Assembly: GCF_011044975.1 (NCBI RefSeq)
Contig: NZ_JAAKZV010000046.1
Span: 1 to 40,816 of the forward strand
From: Streptomyces coryli
GTDB taxonomy: Bacteria; Actinomycetota; Actinomycetes; Streptomycetales; Streptomycetaceae
Direction of reading: 5' to 3'
Length of the DNA stretch: 40,816 nt
Shown: positions 25,898-34,274 of the stretch, piece by piece
How positions within the stretch are numbered: position 1 is the stretch's first letter
Layout: every line of letters begins with the position of its first letter
The notes under the pieces: model-generated
Seen by the model: only the letters and a program-made list of their open reading frames with translations
Databases searched by the model: none
Told to the model about the DNA's origin: nothing
Position numbers and translations under genes: made by a program

Positions 25898-25921
25898 TTG
25901 ACAAAGTGAGCTTTGTCACTT
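25898..25921. promoter_or_regulatory. Two overlapping palindromes at a TTGACA box
   Basis: TTGACA (25898-25903) runs into GACAAAG-TGAG-CTTTGTC (25900-25917), a perfect 7-bp inverted repeat. That is overlapped by AAGTGA-N6-TCACTT (25904-25909 with 25916-25921). This suits an operator over a -35 region. No good -10 is seen at standard spacing. The rest of the 25816-26153 gap shows no gene. Confidence 0.5.
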
Positions 25922-26153
25922 GCGGAGAGGTCGACAGCCGTGGTCGGCTATGGTCCTGCGCCGCATGCGAGGGTGCTGGGGCCTGCCATGTGTCCCGTTT
26001 GGTCACCATCCGCGAGGATGATTCCCCGGACGGGATTTCGCAGCGCTATCGCGTGTATTCGGGGAGTGATTTCCTCCAAGTTCACTGCGGCGTATTGCGC
26101 CTTCAGGGGCGCACTAAGGTCTGCGGGGAACTTGATGAGGGAGAAAGTCGACG

Positions 26154-27764
26154 ATGATCCGTAAGACGCTGGTGGTGCCCGCTGCCCTGATCGGACTTCT
26201 TGCCCCGGTGCTCGCCGCCTGCGGCGACGACAGCGGCTCCGACAGCGAAGGCGAAGCCATCCGCGTCGGCACCACCGACGGCCTGATGGTGTCGAAGGAC
26301 AACCCCGCGCCGCTCGACCCGGTGGCCGCGTACGACATCAACACGTGGAACGTGCTGCAGAGCACCTTCCAGACGCTGATGCGGATGCCCCGCACCGGCA
26401 CGGAGCCGGAGCCGGACGCGGCGAAGAGCTGCGAGTTCACCGACCGGCAGGGCGAGCAGTACCGCTGCGACCTGCGCTCCGGGATGAAGTTCTCCAACGG
26501 GCACGAGCTCACCTCCCAGGACGTGAAGTTCTCCTTCGACCGGATGCTCGGCATCCGGTACGAGAACGGCCCGTACTCGCTCCTCACCAACGTCGACAAG
26601 GTCGAGACCCCCGACGACAAGTCGGTCGTCTTCCACCTGAAGTCCCCGGACGCCACCTTCCCGTCGAAGCTCGCCACCCCCGCGGCCGCGATCGTCGACC
26701 AGGAGGTGTACCCGGCCAAGGGCTTCTACAAGGGCCTGAAGATCGTCGGATCCGGCCCGTACGCCCTGGATGTGCAGACCAAGGGCGGCAAGGCCGTGAA
26801 GTCGGTCTACTCCCGTAACAAGCACTACAAGGGCGCCCTGCAGGTCCAGAACGACCAGGTCGAGGTCAGCTACTACAAGACCGGCGTCGCGATGGAGAAG
26901 GCGCTCAAGGGCGACCGCATCGACCTGATGAGCCGCAGCCTGAACCCCTCCCAGGTCACCCGGCTGCGGGTGCGCGCCCCGAAGGACATCAAGTTCGTCG
27001 AGCAGGGCGGCCAGGAGATCCGCTACCTCACCTTCAACACCGACGACCCCTCGGTGAAGAACAAGGCGGTCCGCCGCGCCATGGCGCAGGTCATCGACCG
27101 CGACCAGCTCACCCGCGAGGTCTACCAGCGCACCGCCGAGTCGCTCTACTCCCTCATCCCGCGCGGCATGGGCGGACACAGCACCGCCTTCTACGACGTC
27201 TACGGCGACCCGGACCCGAAGAAGGCCGGCGACATCCTCCGCGGCGCCGGCATCGACAAGCCCGTCAAGGTCACCCTGAGCTACACCACCGACCACTACG
27301 GCACGGTGACCAAGCAGGAGTTCGAGCTGCTGCAGAAGCAGCTCAACGACTCGGGGCTGTTCGACGCCAAGGTCAAGGGCGTGCCGTGGGAGCAGTACAA
27401 CCCGGCGTCCAAGCGCGGCGACTACGCCGTCTACGGCATGGGCTGGTTCCCCGACTTCGCCGACCCGGACAACTACTCCGCGCCGTTCTTCGGCAAGGAC
27501 AACTTCATGGGCAAGGGCAGCCCGTACCGGAACTCCACCATCGACGGGCTGATCACCAAGACCCGCAAGCAGGTCCAGCGGGAGCGCACCACCAAGGACT
27601 TCGAGAAGGTCCAGGAAATCATGGCCGCCGACGTGCCGATCCTGCCGCTGTGGCAGGGCAAGCAGTATGTCGCCGCCCGCGACAACATCACGGGCGTCGA
27701 ATGGGCACTGAACGCGTCGTCGACGCTGCAGATGTGGGAACTCCGCCGCGGCATCGGTGAGTGA
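26154..27764 (+). CDS. Solute-binding lipoprotein, family 5 (first of a tandem pair)
   Basis: The 536-residue product is a peptide/nickel-type (OppA/DppA-like) extracellular binding protein. The signal peptide ends in the lipobox LAAC (residues 19-22), followed by an acidic Ser/Asp linker. The SBP-5 domain has GMKFSNGHELTSQDVKFSFD, KVVRRAMAQVIDRDQLT-type sequence and the late VPILPLWQGKQYVAARDNI. It is clearly paralogous to the next gene and nearly the same length. No permease or ATPase genes lie nearby, so transport subunits must be elsewhere or the protein has another role. Upstream lies a 338-nt gap with overlapping palindromes. Confidence 0.92.
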   Translation: MIRKTLVVPAALIGLLAPVLAACGDDSGSDSEGEAIRVGTTDGLMVSKDNPAPLDPVAAYDINTWNVLQSTFQTLMRMPRTGTEPEPDAAKSCEFTDRQGEQYRCDLRSGMKFSNGHELTSQDVKFSFDRMLGIRYENGPYSLLTNVDKVETPDDKSVVFHLKSPDATFPSKLATPAAAIVDQEVYPAKGFYKGLKIVGSGPYALDVQTKGGKAVKSVYSRNKHYKGALQVQNDQVEVSYYKTGVAMEKALKGDRIDLMSRSLNPSQVTRLRVRAPKDIKFVEQGGQEIRYLTFNTDDPSVKNKAVRRAMAQVIDRDQLTREVYQRTAESLYSLIPRGMGGHSTAFYDVYGDPDPKKAGDILRGAGIDKPVKVTLSYTTDHYGTVTKQEFELLQKQLNDSGLFDAKVKGVPWEQYNPASKRGDYAVYGMGWFPDFADPDNYSAPFFGKDNFMGKGSPYRNSTIDGLITKTRKQVQRERTTKDFEKVQEIMAADVPILPLWQGKQYVAARDNITGVEWALNASSTLQMWELRRGIGE

Positions 27765-27819
27765 CGCCGGCCCCGACCGGGCCGGTAGCAACAGGACAAC
27801 ACGCAAGGGAAACACGTAC

Positions 27820-29433
27820 GTGATCAATCGTTTGCCGCGTCTGGCCGCCCCGGCCGGCGTGACACTCGCGATAGCCCTGCTCGCCACCGGCTGCGGCTCC
27901 GACTCCGGTGAGGCCGCCGGCAGCGGCGACGAGGTCGTCATGGGGATGACCGACGAGGTCACCGCCATCGACCCGGCCTCCGGCTATGACGTGGGCTCCT
28001 GGCTGGTGTTCAACAACGTCTTCCAGTCGCTGCTCAGCTTCCCCAACGGCGGCACCGAGCCGGAGCCCGAGGCCGCCCAGTCCTGCAACTTCGAGGGCAC
28101 CGGCAGCAAGGTCTTCACCTGCAAGCTCAGGGACGGCCTGAAGTTCTCCAACGGCAACAAGCTGACCTCGAAGGACGTCAAGTACTCCTTCGACCGCACC
28201 GTGCGGATCGCGGACGAGGGCGGCCCCGCGTCGGCCATGCTCGCCTCCATCGGCACGGTGGAGACGCCGGACGCCAAGACCGTCACCTTCAAGCTGAAGT
28301 ACGCCGACGCCACCTTCCCCATGAAGATCGCGTCCGGCGCCGGCTCGATCGTCGACCACACCGAATACCCGGCCGACAAGCTCCGCAAGGACGGCAAGGC
28401 GGTCGGCTCCGGCGTCTACAAGCTCGACAAGTACGGCAAGAACGAGGCCGTCTTCTCGGTCAACCCGGACTACAAGGGCACGGCCGAGGCCCGTAACTCC
28501 GGCATGACGCTGAAGCTCTTCCACGGCGACACCGGCAAGCTCAAGTCCGCCCTGGAGAGCGGCGACGTCGACCTCGCCTACCGCGGTCTGGCCATGAAGG
28601 ACATCGCCGACCTGCAGGCCAAGCAGCTCGGCGGCGACGAGGGCGCCCAGAAGATCAACGTCGTCGAGGGCACCGGCGCCGAGGTCCAGCACCTGGTCTT
28701 CAACATGGACGACCCGGTCGGCGGCGACGCGTCCGTCCGCAAGGCGATGGCGTACCTCATCGACCGCAGCGCCCTGGTCCGCGACGTATACGAGCGCACG
28801 GCCGAGCCGCTCTACTCGATCGTCCCGGCGGGCATCGCGGGCCACAACACCGCCTTCTACGACACGTACGGCGGCCGCCCCGACGTCGCCAAGGCCCGGC
28901 AGGCGCTGCGCGGCGGCGGGCACAGCGGCAAGGTCAAGGTCACCCTGTACGCGCCGCCGGAGCGCTTCGGGCCCGGCACCGTGCCGTCGTTCAAGAAGAT
29001 CGCCAAGCAGCTCAACGCCAGCGGCCTCTTCGACGCCGACATGAAGTCCGTGCCGCTGGAGCAGTGGGACAAGTCCGTGAAGGACGGCAAGTTCGGCGTG
29101 TACGTGCGCGGCTGGGTGCCGGACTACCCGGATCCGGACAACTTCACCTCGCCGTTCTTCGGCAAGGACAACGTCCTGGGCAACAACTACGACCCGGGCG
29201 AGATCACCGACAGCCTGATCCCGGAGACCGCGGCCCAGCCCGACCGCGGCAGCACCGTCGGCGACTTCGGCAAGGTCCAGGACAAGGTGGCCGCCGACGT
29301 GCCGGTCATCCCGCTGTGGCAGGGCAAGCAGTACGCGGTGGCCAAGGAGAACATCCTCGGCCTGGAGAACACCATCGACGCCTCGACCGTCTTCCGCTTC
29401 TGGGAGATCGAGAAGGGCGAGGACGACGAGTAG
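27820..29433 (+). CDS. Solute-binding lipoprotein, family 5 (second of a tandem pair)
   Basis: The 537-residue protein is a paralogue of the preceding one. The GTG at 27820 has AAGGGA 9 nt upstream; the frame reaching back to 27757 lacks a ribosome site. The signal peptide ends in a lipobox ATGC, then GSDSGEAAGSGDE. Shared blocks with its neighbour include TEPEPEAAQSC, GLKFSNGNKLTSKDVKYSFD, HNTAFYDTYG, NFTSPFFGKDN and VIPLWQGKQYAVAKENI. The 55-nt gap to the first gene suggests co-transcription. Substrate specificity probably differs, since the ligand-facing middle regions diverge. It is convergent with the response regulator gene. Confidence 0.92.
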   Translation: MINRLPRLAAPAGVTLAIALLATGCGSDSGEAAGSGDEVVMGMTDEVTAIDPASGYDVGSWLVFNNVFQSLLSFPNGGTEPEPEAAQSCNFEGTGSKVFTCKLRDGLKFSNGNKLTSKDVKYSFDRTVRIADEGGPASAMLASIGTVETPDAKTVTFKLKYADATFPMKIASGAGSIVDHTEYPADKLRKDGKAVGSGVYKLDKYGKNEAVFSVNPDYKGTAEARNSGMTLKLFHGDTGKLKSALESGDVDLAYRGLAMKDIADLQAKQLGGDEGAQKINVVEGTGAEVQHLVFNMDDPVGGDASVRKAMAYLIDRSALVRDVYERTAEPLYSIVPAGIAGHNTAFYDTYGGRPDVAKARQALRGGGHSGKVKVTLYAPPERFGPGTVPSFKKIAKQLNASGLFDADMKSVPLEQWDKSVKDGKFGVYVRGWVPDYPDPDNFTSPFFGKDNVLGNNYDPGEITDSLIPETAAQPDRGSTVGDFGKVQDKVAADVPVIPLWQGKQYAVAKENILGLENTIDASTVFRFWEIEKGEDDE

Positions 29434-29451
29434 GCGCGGAGCGCCCGGACG

Positions 29452-30123
29452 CTACTGAGCGCCCGGGCGCACCAGCCCGCTTTCGTACGCATACACCGCC
29501 GCCTGCACCCGGTCGCGCAGGCCCAGCTTGGTCAGCACATGGCCGACATGCGTCTTCACCGTCGTCTCGCTGACGAACAGATCCGCCGCGATCTCCGCAT
29601 TCGACAGGCCGCGCGCCACCAGCTTCAGCACCTCGACCTCGCGCTCGGTGAGGGTGTGCAGCGTGTCCGGGACCTGCTCCTCGCCGGAGGGCAGCTTCCC
29701 CGCGTACTTGTCGAGCAGCCGCCGCGTGATCGACGGCGCCAGCATCGCCTCGCCGGCCGCCACCACCCGGATGGCCTGCACCAGCTCCGCCGCCGGCGCG
29801 TCCTTCAGCAGGAAGCCACTGGCGCCCGCGCGCAGCGCCTCGACCACATACTCGTCCAGGTCGAAGGTGGTCAGCACCAGCACCTTCGCCGGGCCGTCCT
29901 TCGCCGGGCCGGTGATCTGCCGGGTCGCCTCCACGCCGTCCATCCGCGGCATCCGGATGTCCATCAGCACCACATCAGGCTGCAGCGCCCGCACCTGGTC
30001 GAGCGCCTGCAGCCCGTCGCCGGCCTCGCCCACGACGGCGATGTCCTGCTCGGCTTCGAGGATCATGCGGAAACCGGTGCGCAGCAGCGGCTGGTCGTCG
30101 ACGAGCAGTACGCGAATGGCCAC
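29452..30123 (-). CDS. Orphan response regulator, NarL/LuxR type
   Basis: The 223-residue protein has a receiver domain with the phospho-acceptor Asp55 in VVLMDIRMPRMDG, the acidic pair VDDQ at 9-10, a conserved Thr (VLTTFD) and Lys (LLKDAP). The C-terminal LuxR-type HTH reads LTEREVEVLKLVARGLSNAE followed by VSETTVKTHVGHVLTKLGL. It acts as a cytoplasmic DNA-binding dimer. No histidine kinase gene is adjacent, which is unusual for this class; the kinase may be elsewhere in the genome. The GTG start at 30123 has AAGGAG with 6-nt spacing. Confidence 0.93.
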   Translation of the reverse strand: MAIRVLLVDDQPLLRTGFRMILEAEQDIAVVGEAGDGLQALDQVRALQPDVVLMDIRMPRMDGVEATRQITGPAKDGPAKVLVLTTFDLDEYVVEALRAGASGFLLKDAPAAELVQAIRVVAAGEAMLAPSITRRLLDKYAGKLPSGEEQVPDTLHTLTEREVEVLKLVARGLSNAEIAADLFVSETTVKTHVGHVLTKLGLRDRVQAAVYAYESGLVRPGAQ

Positions 30124-30141
30124 GAGAAGCTCCTTATTGCC

Positions 30142-31053
30142 TTAAGTCCCGCCCATTCTGCCCTGGCCATCCCCGCCGTCCTCGGCCGGGCGCGGCTGCG
30201 GCACCTGAGCACCGGGATACGGCGGCGGCGTGCCCCCGTACTCCGGGCAGAACTCCTGGAAGTCGCACCAGTCGCACAGCTTGGACTTCCGCGGCCGCCA
30301 CTCACCGGCCGCCATGGCCTGCTCGATCGCCTTCCACAGCGCGAGCACCTTGCGCTCCACGCCGAGCAGATCGCGTTCATCCGGGTCGTACGTCAGCACA
30401 TCGCCGCTGCCCAGATAGACCAGCTGCAGCCGCCGCGGCACCACGCCCTTCAGCCGCCACAGCACCAGTGCGTAGAACTTCATCTGGAACAGCGCACCCG
30501 ACGCGTACTGCTCCGGCGGGGCCTTGCCCGTCTTGTAGTCGACGACGCGGATCTCGCCCGTCGGCGCCACGTCGATCCGGTCGATCACCCCGCGCAGCCG
30601 CAGCCCCGACTCCAGCTCCGTCTCCACCCACAGCTCGCGCTCGGCCGGCTCGAGCCGCGCCGGGTCCTCCAGCGTGAACCACCGCTCGACCAGCGCCTCG
30701 GCCTCGGCCAGCCACGCCGCCATCTGCTCGGCCTCGCCGGCACCGGCGAACAGCTCCTTCAGCTCCGGCTTGGCGGCCAGCATCCGCTCCCACTCGGGCC
30801 GCACCAGACCTCGCGCCCGCGGCGCCGTCCGCTCGTCCGCCGGGGCATCGAAGAGCCGCTCCAGCACGGAGTGCACCAGCGTCCCCTTGGTGGCGGCCGG
30901 GCGCGGCTTCTCCGGCAGCCGGTCGATCACGCGGAAGCGATACAGCAGCGGACACGTCATGAAATCGCTCGCCCGGGAGGGCGACAGCGACGGCGCGGCC
31001 GGGTCCGGCGCGGGACGTTCCGGGTGATCCTCGGTGCCGGTGCGGGTACTCAT
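30142..31053 (-). CDS. RecB-family PD-(D/E)XK nuclease with predicted Fe-S cluster
   Basis: The 303-residue protein is a stand-alone RecB-like exonuclease domain. Family features are SLSPSRASDFMTCPLLYRFR at the N-terminus, GTLVHSVLERLF (His of motif I), GVIDRID and the catalytic DYKTGKAP. One Cys at 34 plus CDWCDFQEFC (Cys260, 263, 269) form the four-cysteine pattern that binds a 4Fe-4S cluster in AddB and Cas4. A Pro/Gly-rich tail ends the protein. It resembles mycobacterial Rv2119, also encoded beside trmI and the proteasome ATPase. TAGGGT lies 8 nt before the ATG and no Shine-Dalgarno is present, so it may be leaderless. It is divergent from the site-2 protease gene. Confidence 0.88.
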   Translation of the reverse strand: MSTRTGTEDHPERPAPDPAAPSLSPSRASDFMTCPLLYRFRVIDRLPEKPRPAATKGTLVHSVLERLFDAPADERTAPRARGLVRPEWERMLAAKPELKELFAGAGEAEQMAAWLAEAEALVERWFTLEDPARLEPAERELWVETELESGLRLRGVIDRIDVAPTGEIRVVDYKTGKAPPEQYASGALFQMKFYALVLWRLKGVVPRRLQLVYLGSGDVLTYDPDERDLLGVERKVLALWKAIEQAMAAGEWRPRKSKLCDWCDFQEFCPEYGGTPPPYPGAQVPQPRPAEDGGDGQGRMGGT

Positions 31054-31169
31054 GGTGTACGACCCTACGGCCCGCCACCGACAGCCGCGGCATACCATCG
31101 ACGGCAGGTGCCGGACCGCGGGTCGGCGCCGTACGGGGCTTGCTGCTTGAACAGCACGAGGGGAGACCA

Positions 31170-32345
31170 GTGGCCGAGGACCGCAAGGAGAGCCGCCCGG
31201 CAGAGCGCGGGGGCGGTATCCTCATGGGACGGCCCTTCGGGGTGCCGGTCTACGTGGCGCCCAGCTGGTTCCTCGTGGCGGCCCTCATCACCTGGGTCTT
31301 CGGCGGCCAGCTGGAGCGCGTGCTGCCGGGCATCGGCGGCGAGCGCTACCTCGTCGCGCTGTTCTTCGCGGTCGCCTTCTACGCCTCCGTGCTGGTGCAC
31401 GAACTCGCCCACACCATCGTCGCGCTGCACTACAAGCTCCCGGTCCGCCGCATCCAGCTGCAGTTCTTCGGTGGCGTATCGGAGATCGAGAAGGAATCCG
31501 AGACCCCGGGCCGCGAGTTCTGGCTCGCCTTCGCCGGGCCGCTGCTCTCTCTGGTCCTCTCCGGTGTCTTCTACGGCGCCCTGCAACTGGTCGAGCCGCG
31601 CACCATCCCGGCCGTGCTGCTCGCGGGCCTGATGGTCTCCAACCTGATCGTCGCCGTCTTCAACCTGCTGCCGGGCCTGCCCCTGGACGGCGGGCGGATG
31701 CTCCGCGCCGTCATCTGGAAGGTCAGCGGCAAGCCGATGACCGGCACCGTCGCCGCCGCCTGGGTCGGCCGCGCGCTCGCCCTCGCCGTACTGGTCGGCC
31801 TGCCGATGCTCACCCGCTCCCGCGGTGGCGACGACATCTCCAGCGCCGACTCCATCATGGACGCGCTCCTGGGCGCGATCCTGGCCGCGATCATCTGGAC
31901 CGGCGCCGGCAACAGCCTCCGCATGGCCCGCCTCCGCGAACGCCTCCCCGACCTCCGCGCCCGCGTCCTCACCCGCCGCGCCGCCCCGGTCACCTCCGAC
32001 ACGCCGCTGTCCGAGGCCCTGCGCCGCGCGAACGACGCCGGCGCCCGGGCCCTCGTCGTCGTCGACGGCCAGGGCACCCCGACCGGCGTCGTCCGCGAGG
32101 CTGCGATCGCCGAGATCCCCGCGCACCGCCGCCCCTGGGTGGCCGTCTCCGGCCTCACCCAGGACCTCAAGGACGGCATGCGGGTCTCGGCGGAGCTGAC
32201 CGGCGAGGAACTCCTGGAACACATGCGCGCATCGCCCGCGACGGAATACCTGGTGGTGGAGGAGACGGGCGAGATCTACGGGGTGCTGTCGACCGCCGAC
32301 GTGGAGAAGGCCTTCGTCCAGGCAATGGCGCGGCAGCCGCAGTAG
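31170..32345 (+). CDS. Site-2 protease family zinc metalloprotease with CBS domains
   Basis: The 391-residue integral membrane protease (M50B, Rip3/SpoIVFB-like) has HELAH at residues 77-81 inside a membrane helix. The distal zinc-ligand motif LPGLPLDGGRML lies near residue 172. About six hydrophobic segments cover residues 30-250, followed by a pair of CBS domains (about 260-385). The CBS pair is the usual regulatory tail in this subgroup. Such enzymes cut membrane-embedded substrates, often anti-sigma factors; the substrate is unknown here. The GTG at 31170 has GGGGAG about 6 nt upstream. The trmI gene starts 42 nt after its stop. Confidence 0.92.
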   Translation: MAEDRKESRPAERGGGILMGRPFGVPVYVAPSWFLVAALITWVFGGQLERVLPGIGGERYLVALFFAVAFYASVLVHELAHTIVALHYKLPVRRIQLQFFGGVSEIEKESETPGREFWLAFAGPLLSLVLSGVFYGALQLVEPRTIPAVLLAGLMVSNLIVAVFNLLPGLPLDGGRMLRAVIWKVSGKPMTGTVAAAWVGRALALAVLVGLPMLTRSRGGDDISSADSIMDALLGAILAAIIWTGAGNSLRMARLRERLPDLRARVLTRRAAPVTSDTPLSEALRRANDAGARALVVVDGQGTPTGVVREAAIAEIPAHRRPWVAVSGLTQDLKDGMRVSAELTGEELLEHMRASPATEYLVVEETGEIYGVLSTADVEKAFVQAMARQPQ

Positions 32346-32387
32346 CCCGTGGCGTCCGGCCCGTCCCCAGGCCTGTACGCTGGGACT

Positions 32388-33281
32388 ATGTCCGAACCGA
32401 CCGGTGCCGCCCGCCGACGTGGGCTCTTCCAGGTCGGGGACCAGGTGCAGCTGACCGACCCCAAGGGCCGCCACTACACGTTCACGCTCGAGGCCGGGAA
32501 GGCCTTTCACACCCACAAGGGTTCCTTCCCCCATGACGAGCTGATCGGCGCCCCCGAGGGCACCGTCGTGCGCACCACCGGGAACGTCGCCTATCTCGCG
32601 CTGCGCCCCCTGCTCCCCGACTACGTCCTGTCCATGCCCCGCGGCGCTGCCGTTGTCTATCCCAAGGACGCCGGGCAGATCCTCGCCTTCGCCGACATCT
32701 TCGCCGGCGCCCGCGTCGTCGAGGCCGGCGTCGGCTCCGGATCGCTGTCGATGTTCCTGCTGCGCGCCATCGGCGACCAGGGCATGCTGCACAGCTACGA
32801 GCGCCGCGAGGACTTCGCGAAAATCGCGAAGGAGAACGTGGAGCGCTACTTCGGCGCCCCGCACCCCGCCTGGCAGCTCACCGTCGGCGATCTCCAGGAC
32901 AATCTCAGCGACACCGAGGTCGACCGCGTCATCCTCGACATGCTCGCCCCCTGGGAGTGCATCGACGCGGTCTCGAAGGCGCTCGTCCCCGGCGGCCTGC
33001 TGTGCGCGTACGTCGCCACCACCACGCAGCTCGCCCGCACCGTGGAGACGATCCGCGAATACGGCTCCTTCAACGAGCCCGCGGCGTGGGAGACGATGGT
33101 CCGCAACTGGCACATCGAAGGCCTCGCGGTCCGCCCCGACCACCGCATGATCGGGCACACCGGCTTCCTGCTCACCGCCCGCCGCCTCGCGGACGGCGTC
33201 GAGCCGCCGATGCGCCGCCGCCGCCCCGCCCCGGGCGCGTACGGCGAGGACTACAGCGGTCCCAACAGCGGTAGAGGGTAA
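32388..33281 (+). CDS. trmI: tRNA (adenine-58-N1)-methyltransferase TrmI
   Basis: The 297-residue protein methylates A58 in the T-loop of tRNAs using S-adenosylmethionine. Residues 1-75 form the N-terminal beta domain, with RGLFQVGDQVQLTDPKGRHY and GSFPHDELIG. The Rossmann methyltransferase domain has motif I VVEAGVGSGSLSMFLL, motif IV VILDMLAPWE and TMVRNWHIEGLAVRPDHRM. It matches mycobacterial Rv2118c in layout. TACGCT ends 6 nt before the ATG at 32388 and no Shine-Dalgarno is present, pointing to a leaderless transcript. Confidence 0.95.
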   Translation: MSEPTGAARRRGLFQVGDQVQLTDPKGRHYTFTLEAGKAFHTHKGSFPHDELIGAPEGTVVRTTGNVAYLALRPLLPDYVLSMPRGAAVVYPKDAGQILAFADIFAGARVVEAGVGSGSLSMFLLRAIGDQGMLHSYERREDFAKIAKENVERYFGAPHPAWQLTVGDLQDNLSDTEVDRVILDMLAPWECIDAVSKALVPGGLLCAYVATTTQLARTVETIREYGSFNEPAAWETMVRNWHIEGLAVRPDHRMIGHTGFLLTARRLADGVEPPMRRRRPAPGAYGEDYSGPNSGRG

Positions 33282-33424
33282 CGGGGTCCGAGGGCGAAGC
33301 CCCCGGATTTCTTCTCCCGGCGCCACAGCGGAGCTGAACGGGTGGCGGTCCTTCCTTGGGCCGCCCCGTTCTGGCAACATGCTGGCCACCCCCACGGCCG
33401 CAGCTATCCCAGGAGACCCTCCGC

Positions 33425-34003
33425 GTGCAGCACCTGGAAGGCGCAGAACTCCCGCACACCCGCTTCCGCCCGGCCCACTGGATCGCGACCGCCGCTGCCC
33501 TGGCGGCCGTCGTCGCCGGCTCCGCGCTGATCCAGCCCGACGATGCCGGCGCCACCCAGGCCGCCGACGGCAAGCAACTACGCGGGCCCGACCCGAGTAC
33601 CGCCTTCTACCCCGGATTGCGCTGCGGCGGCGAGCACCGCCCCCAGGTCCAGGCCCAGGGCTCCGCCGACCTCGACCACGACGGCCGGCCCGAGACCGCC
33701 GCCGTGGTCCGCTGCCCCGCCGGCATCGGCACGCCGCCCAGCGGCGCGTACATCCTCGGCGAGCCGGCCGCGAAGGACGCGCCGCCGCGCGTGCTCGCCA
33801 CACTGGTCGATCCCAAGGACGGCATGACCGTGAGTCACTTCTCGGTCCGTGATGGTGAGATTTCGGCCACAATCCTCGGCTACTCCTCGAAGGACGTGCC
33901 GCGCTGCTGTCCCGATCAGCAGGCCAAGGTCAAGTGGGACTGGAACAACGGCAAGTTCGTCCGCCACGTCCTGCCCGCGCCAGGTGATACGGCCTCCGTC
34001 TGA
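33425..34003 (+). CDS. Small exported or membrane-anchored protein with DxDxDG repeat
   Basis: The 192-residue hypothetical protein begins at a GTG (33425) with AGGAGA about 8 nt upstream. An uncleaved-type hydrophobic helix lies near residues 18-36 (HWIATAAALAAVVAGSALI). The rest is likely outside the membrane. It contains DLDHDGRPE, a calcium-binding DxDxDG loop as in FG-GAP/VCBS repeats, and four Cys (CGGEH, VRCPAG, RCCPDQ). The mycobacterial locus does not obviously have it. The function is unknown. It lies between trmI and arc on the same strand. Confidence 0.75.
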   Translation: MQHLEGAELPHTRFRPAHWIATAAALAAVVAGSALIQPDDAGATQAADGKQLRGPDPSTAFYPGLRCGGEHRPQVQAQGSADLDHDGRPETAAVVRCPAGIGTPPSGAYILGEPAAKDAPPRVLATLVDPKDGMTVSHFSVRDGEISATILGYSSKDVPRCCPDQQAKVKWDWNNGKFVRHVLPAPGDTASV

Positions 34004-34208
34004 GACCCGTGGAGGGCCGCCGCGGCGCCGATCCGGCAGCTCGGCAAGCCCTCGGCGCGCCCGCTCCGAATCACGCCAGGAAGGGCACCGACCCGCCCGG
34101 CAACACATCCGTTCGCTTTCCGATGTTGCTGAGTGGGTATTCCCGTAGCGTGAGGACGTGCGCAAGGGTGATGATCAGAAACACCCCGACGTCTTTTTGA
34201 TCTAGGGG

Positions 34209-34236
34209 TTTCAACTGGGACGTCTCCAGGTAGGGT
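34209..34236 (+). promoter_or_regulatory. Putative arc promoter
   Basis: TTTCAA (34209-34214), 16 nt, TAGGGT (34231-34236), followed by a 38-nt leader to the arc start. This is the best vegetative-type match in the 34004-34274 gap, which has no supported gene. Confidence 0.4.
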
Positions 34237-34274
34237 CAGGAAGCGTCCAGCTCCCCTTGGAGGAGGTGAGGACC

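Noticed and set aside
25906-26164. Two 83-codon frames in the gap before the family-5 lipoprotein
   Set aside because: They have no ribosome site or recognisable features. They overlap each other in different frames and cover the likely regulatory region.
30142-31053. Cas4 of a CRISPR system
   Set aside because: The Fe-S nuclease pattern is similar, but there are no cas genes or repeat-spacer arrays in the window, and the position matches a conserved housekeeping neighbour.
34009-34200. 63-codon frame upstream of arc
   Set aside because: No Shine-Dalgarno and poor composition. The region fits a leader and promoter better.
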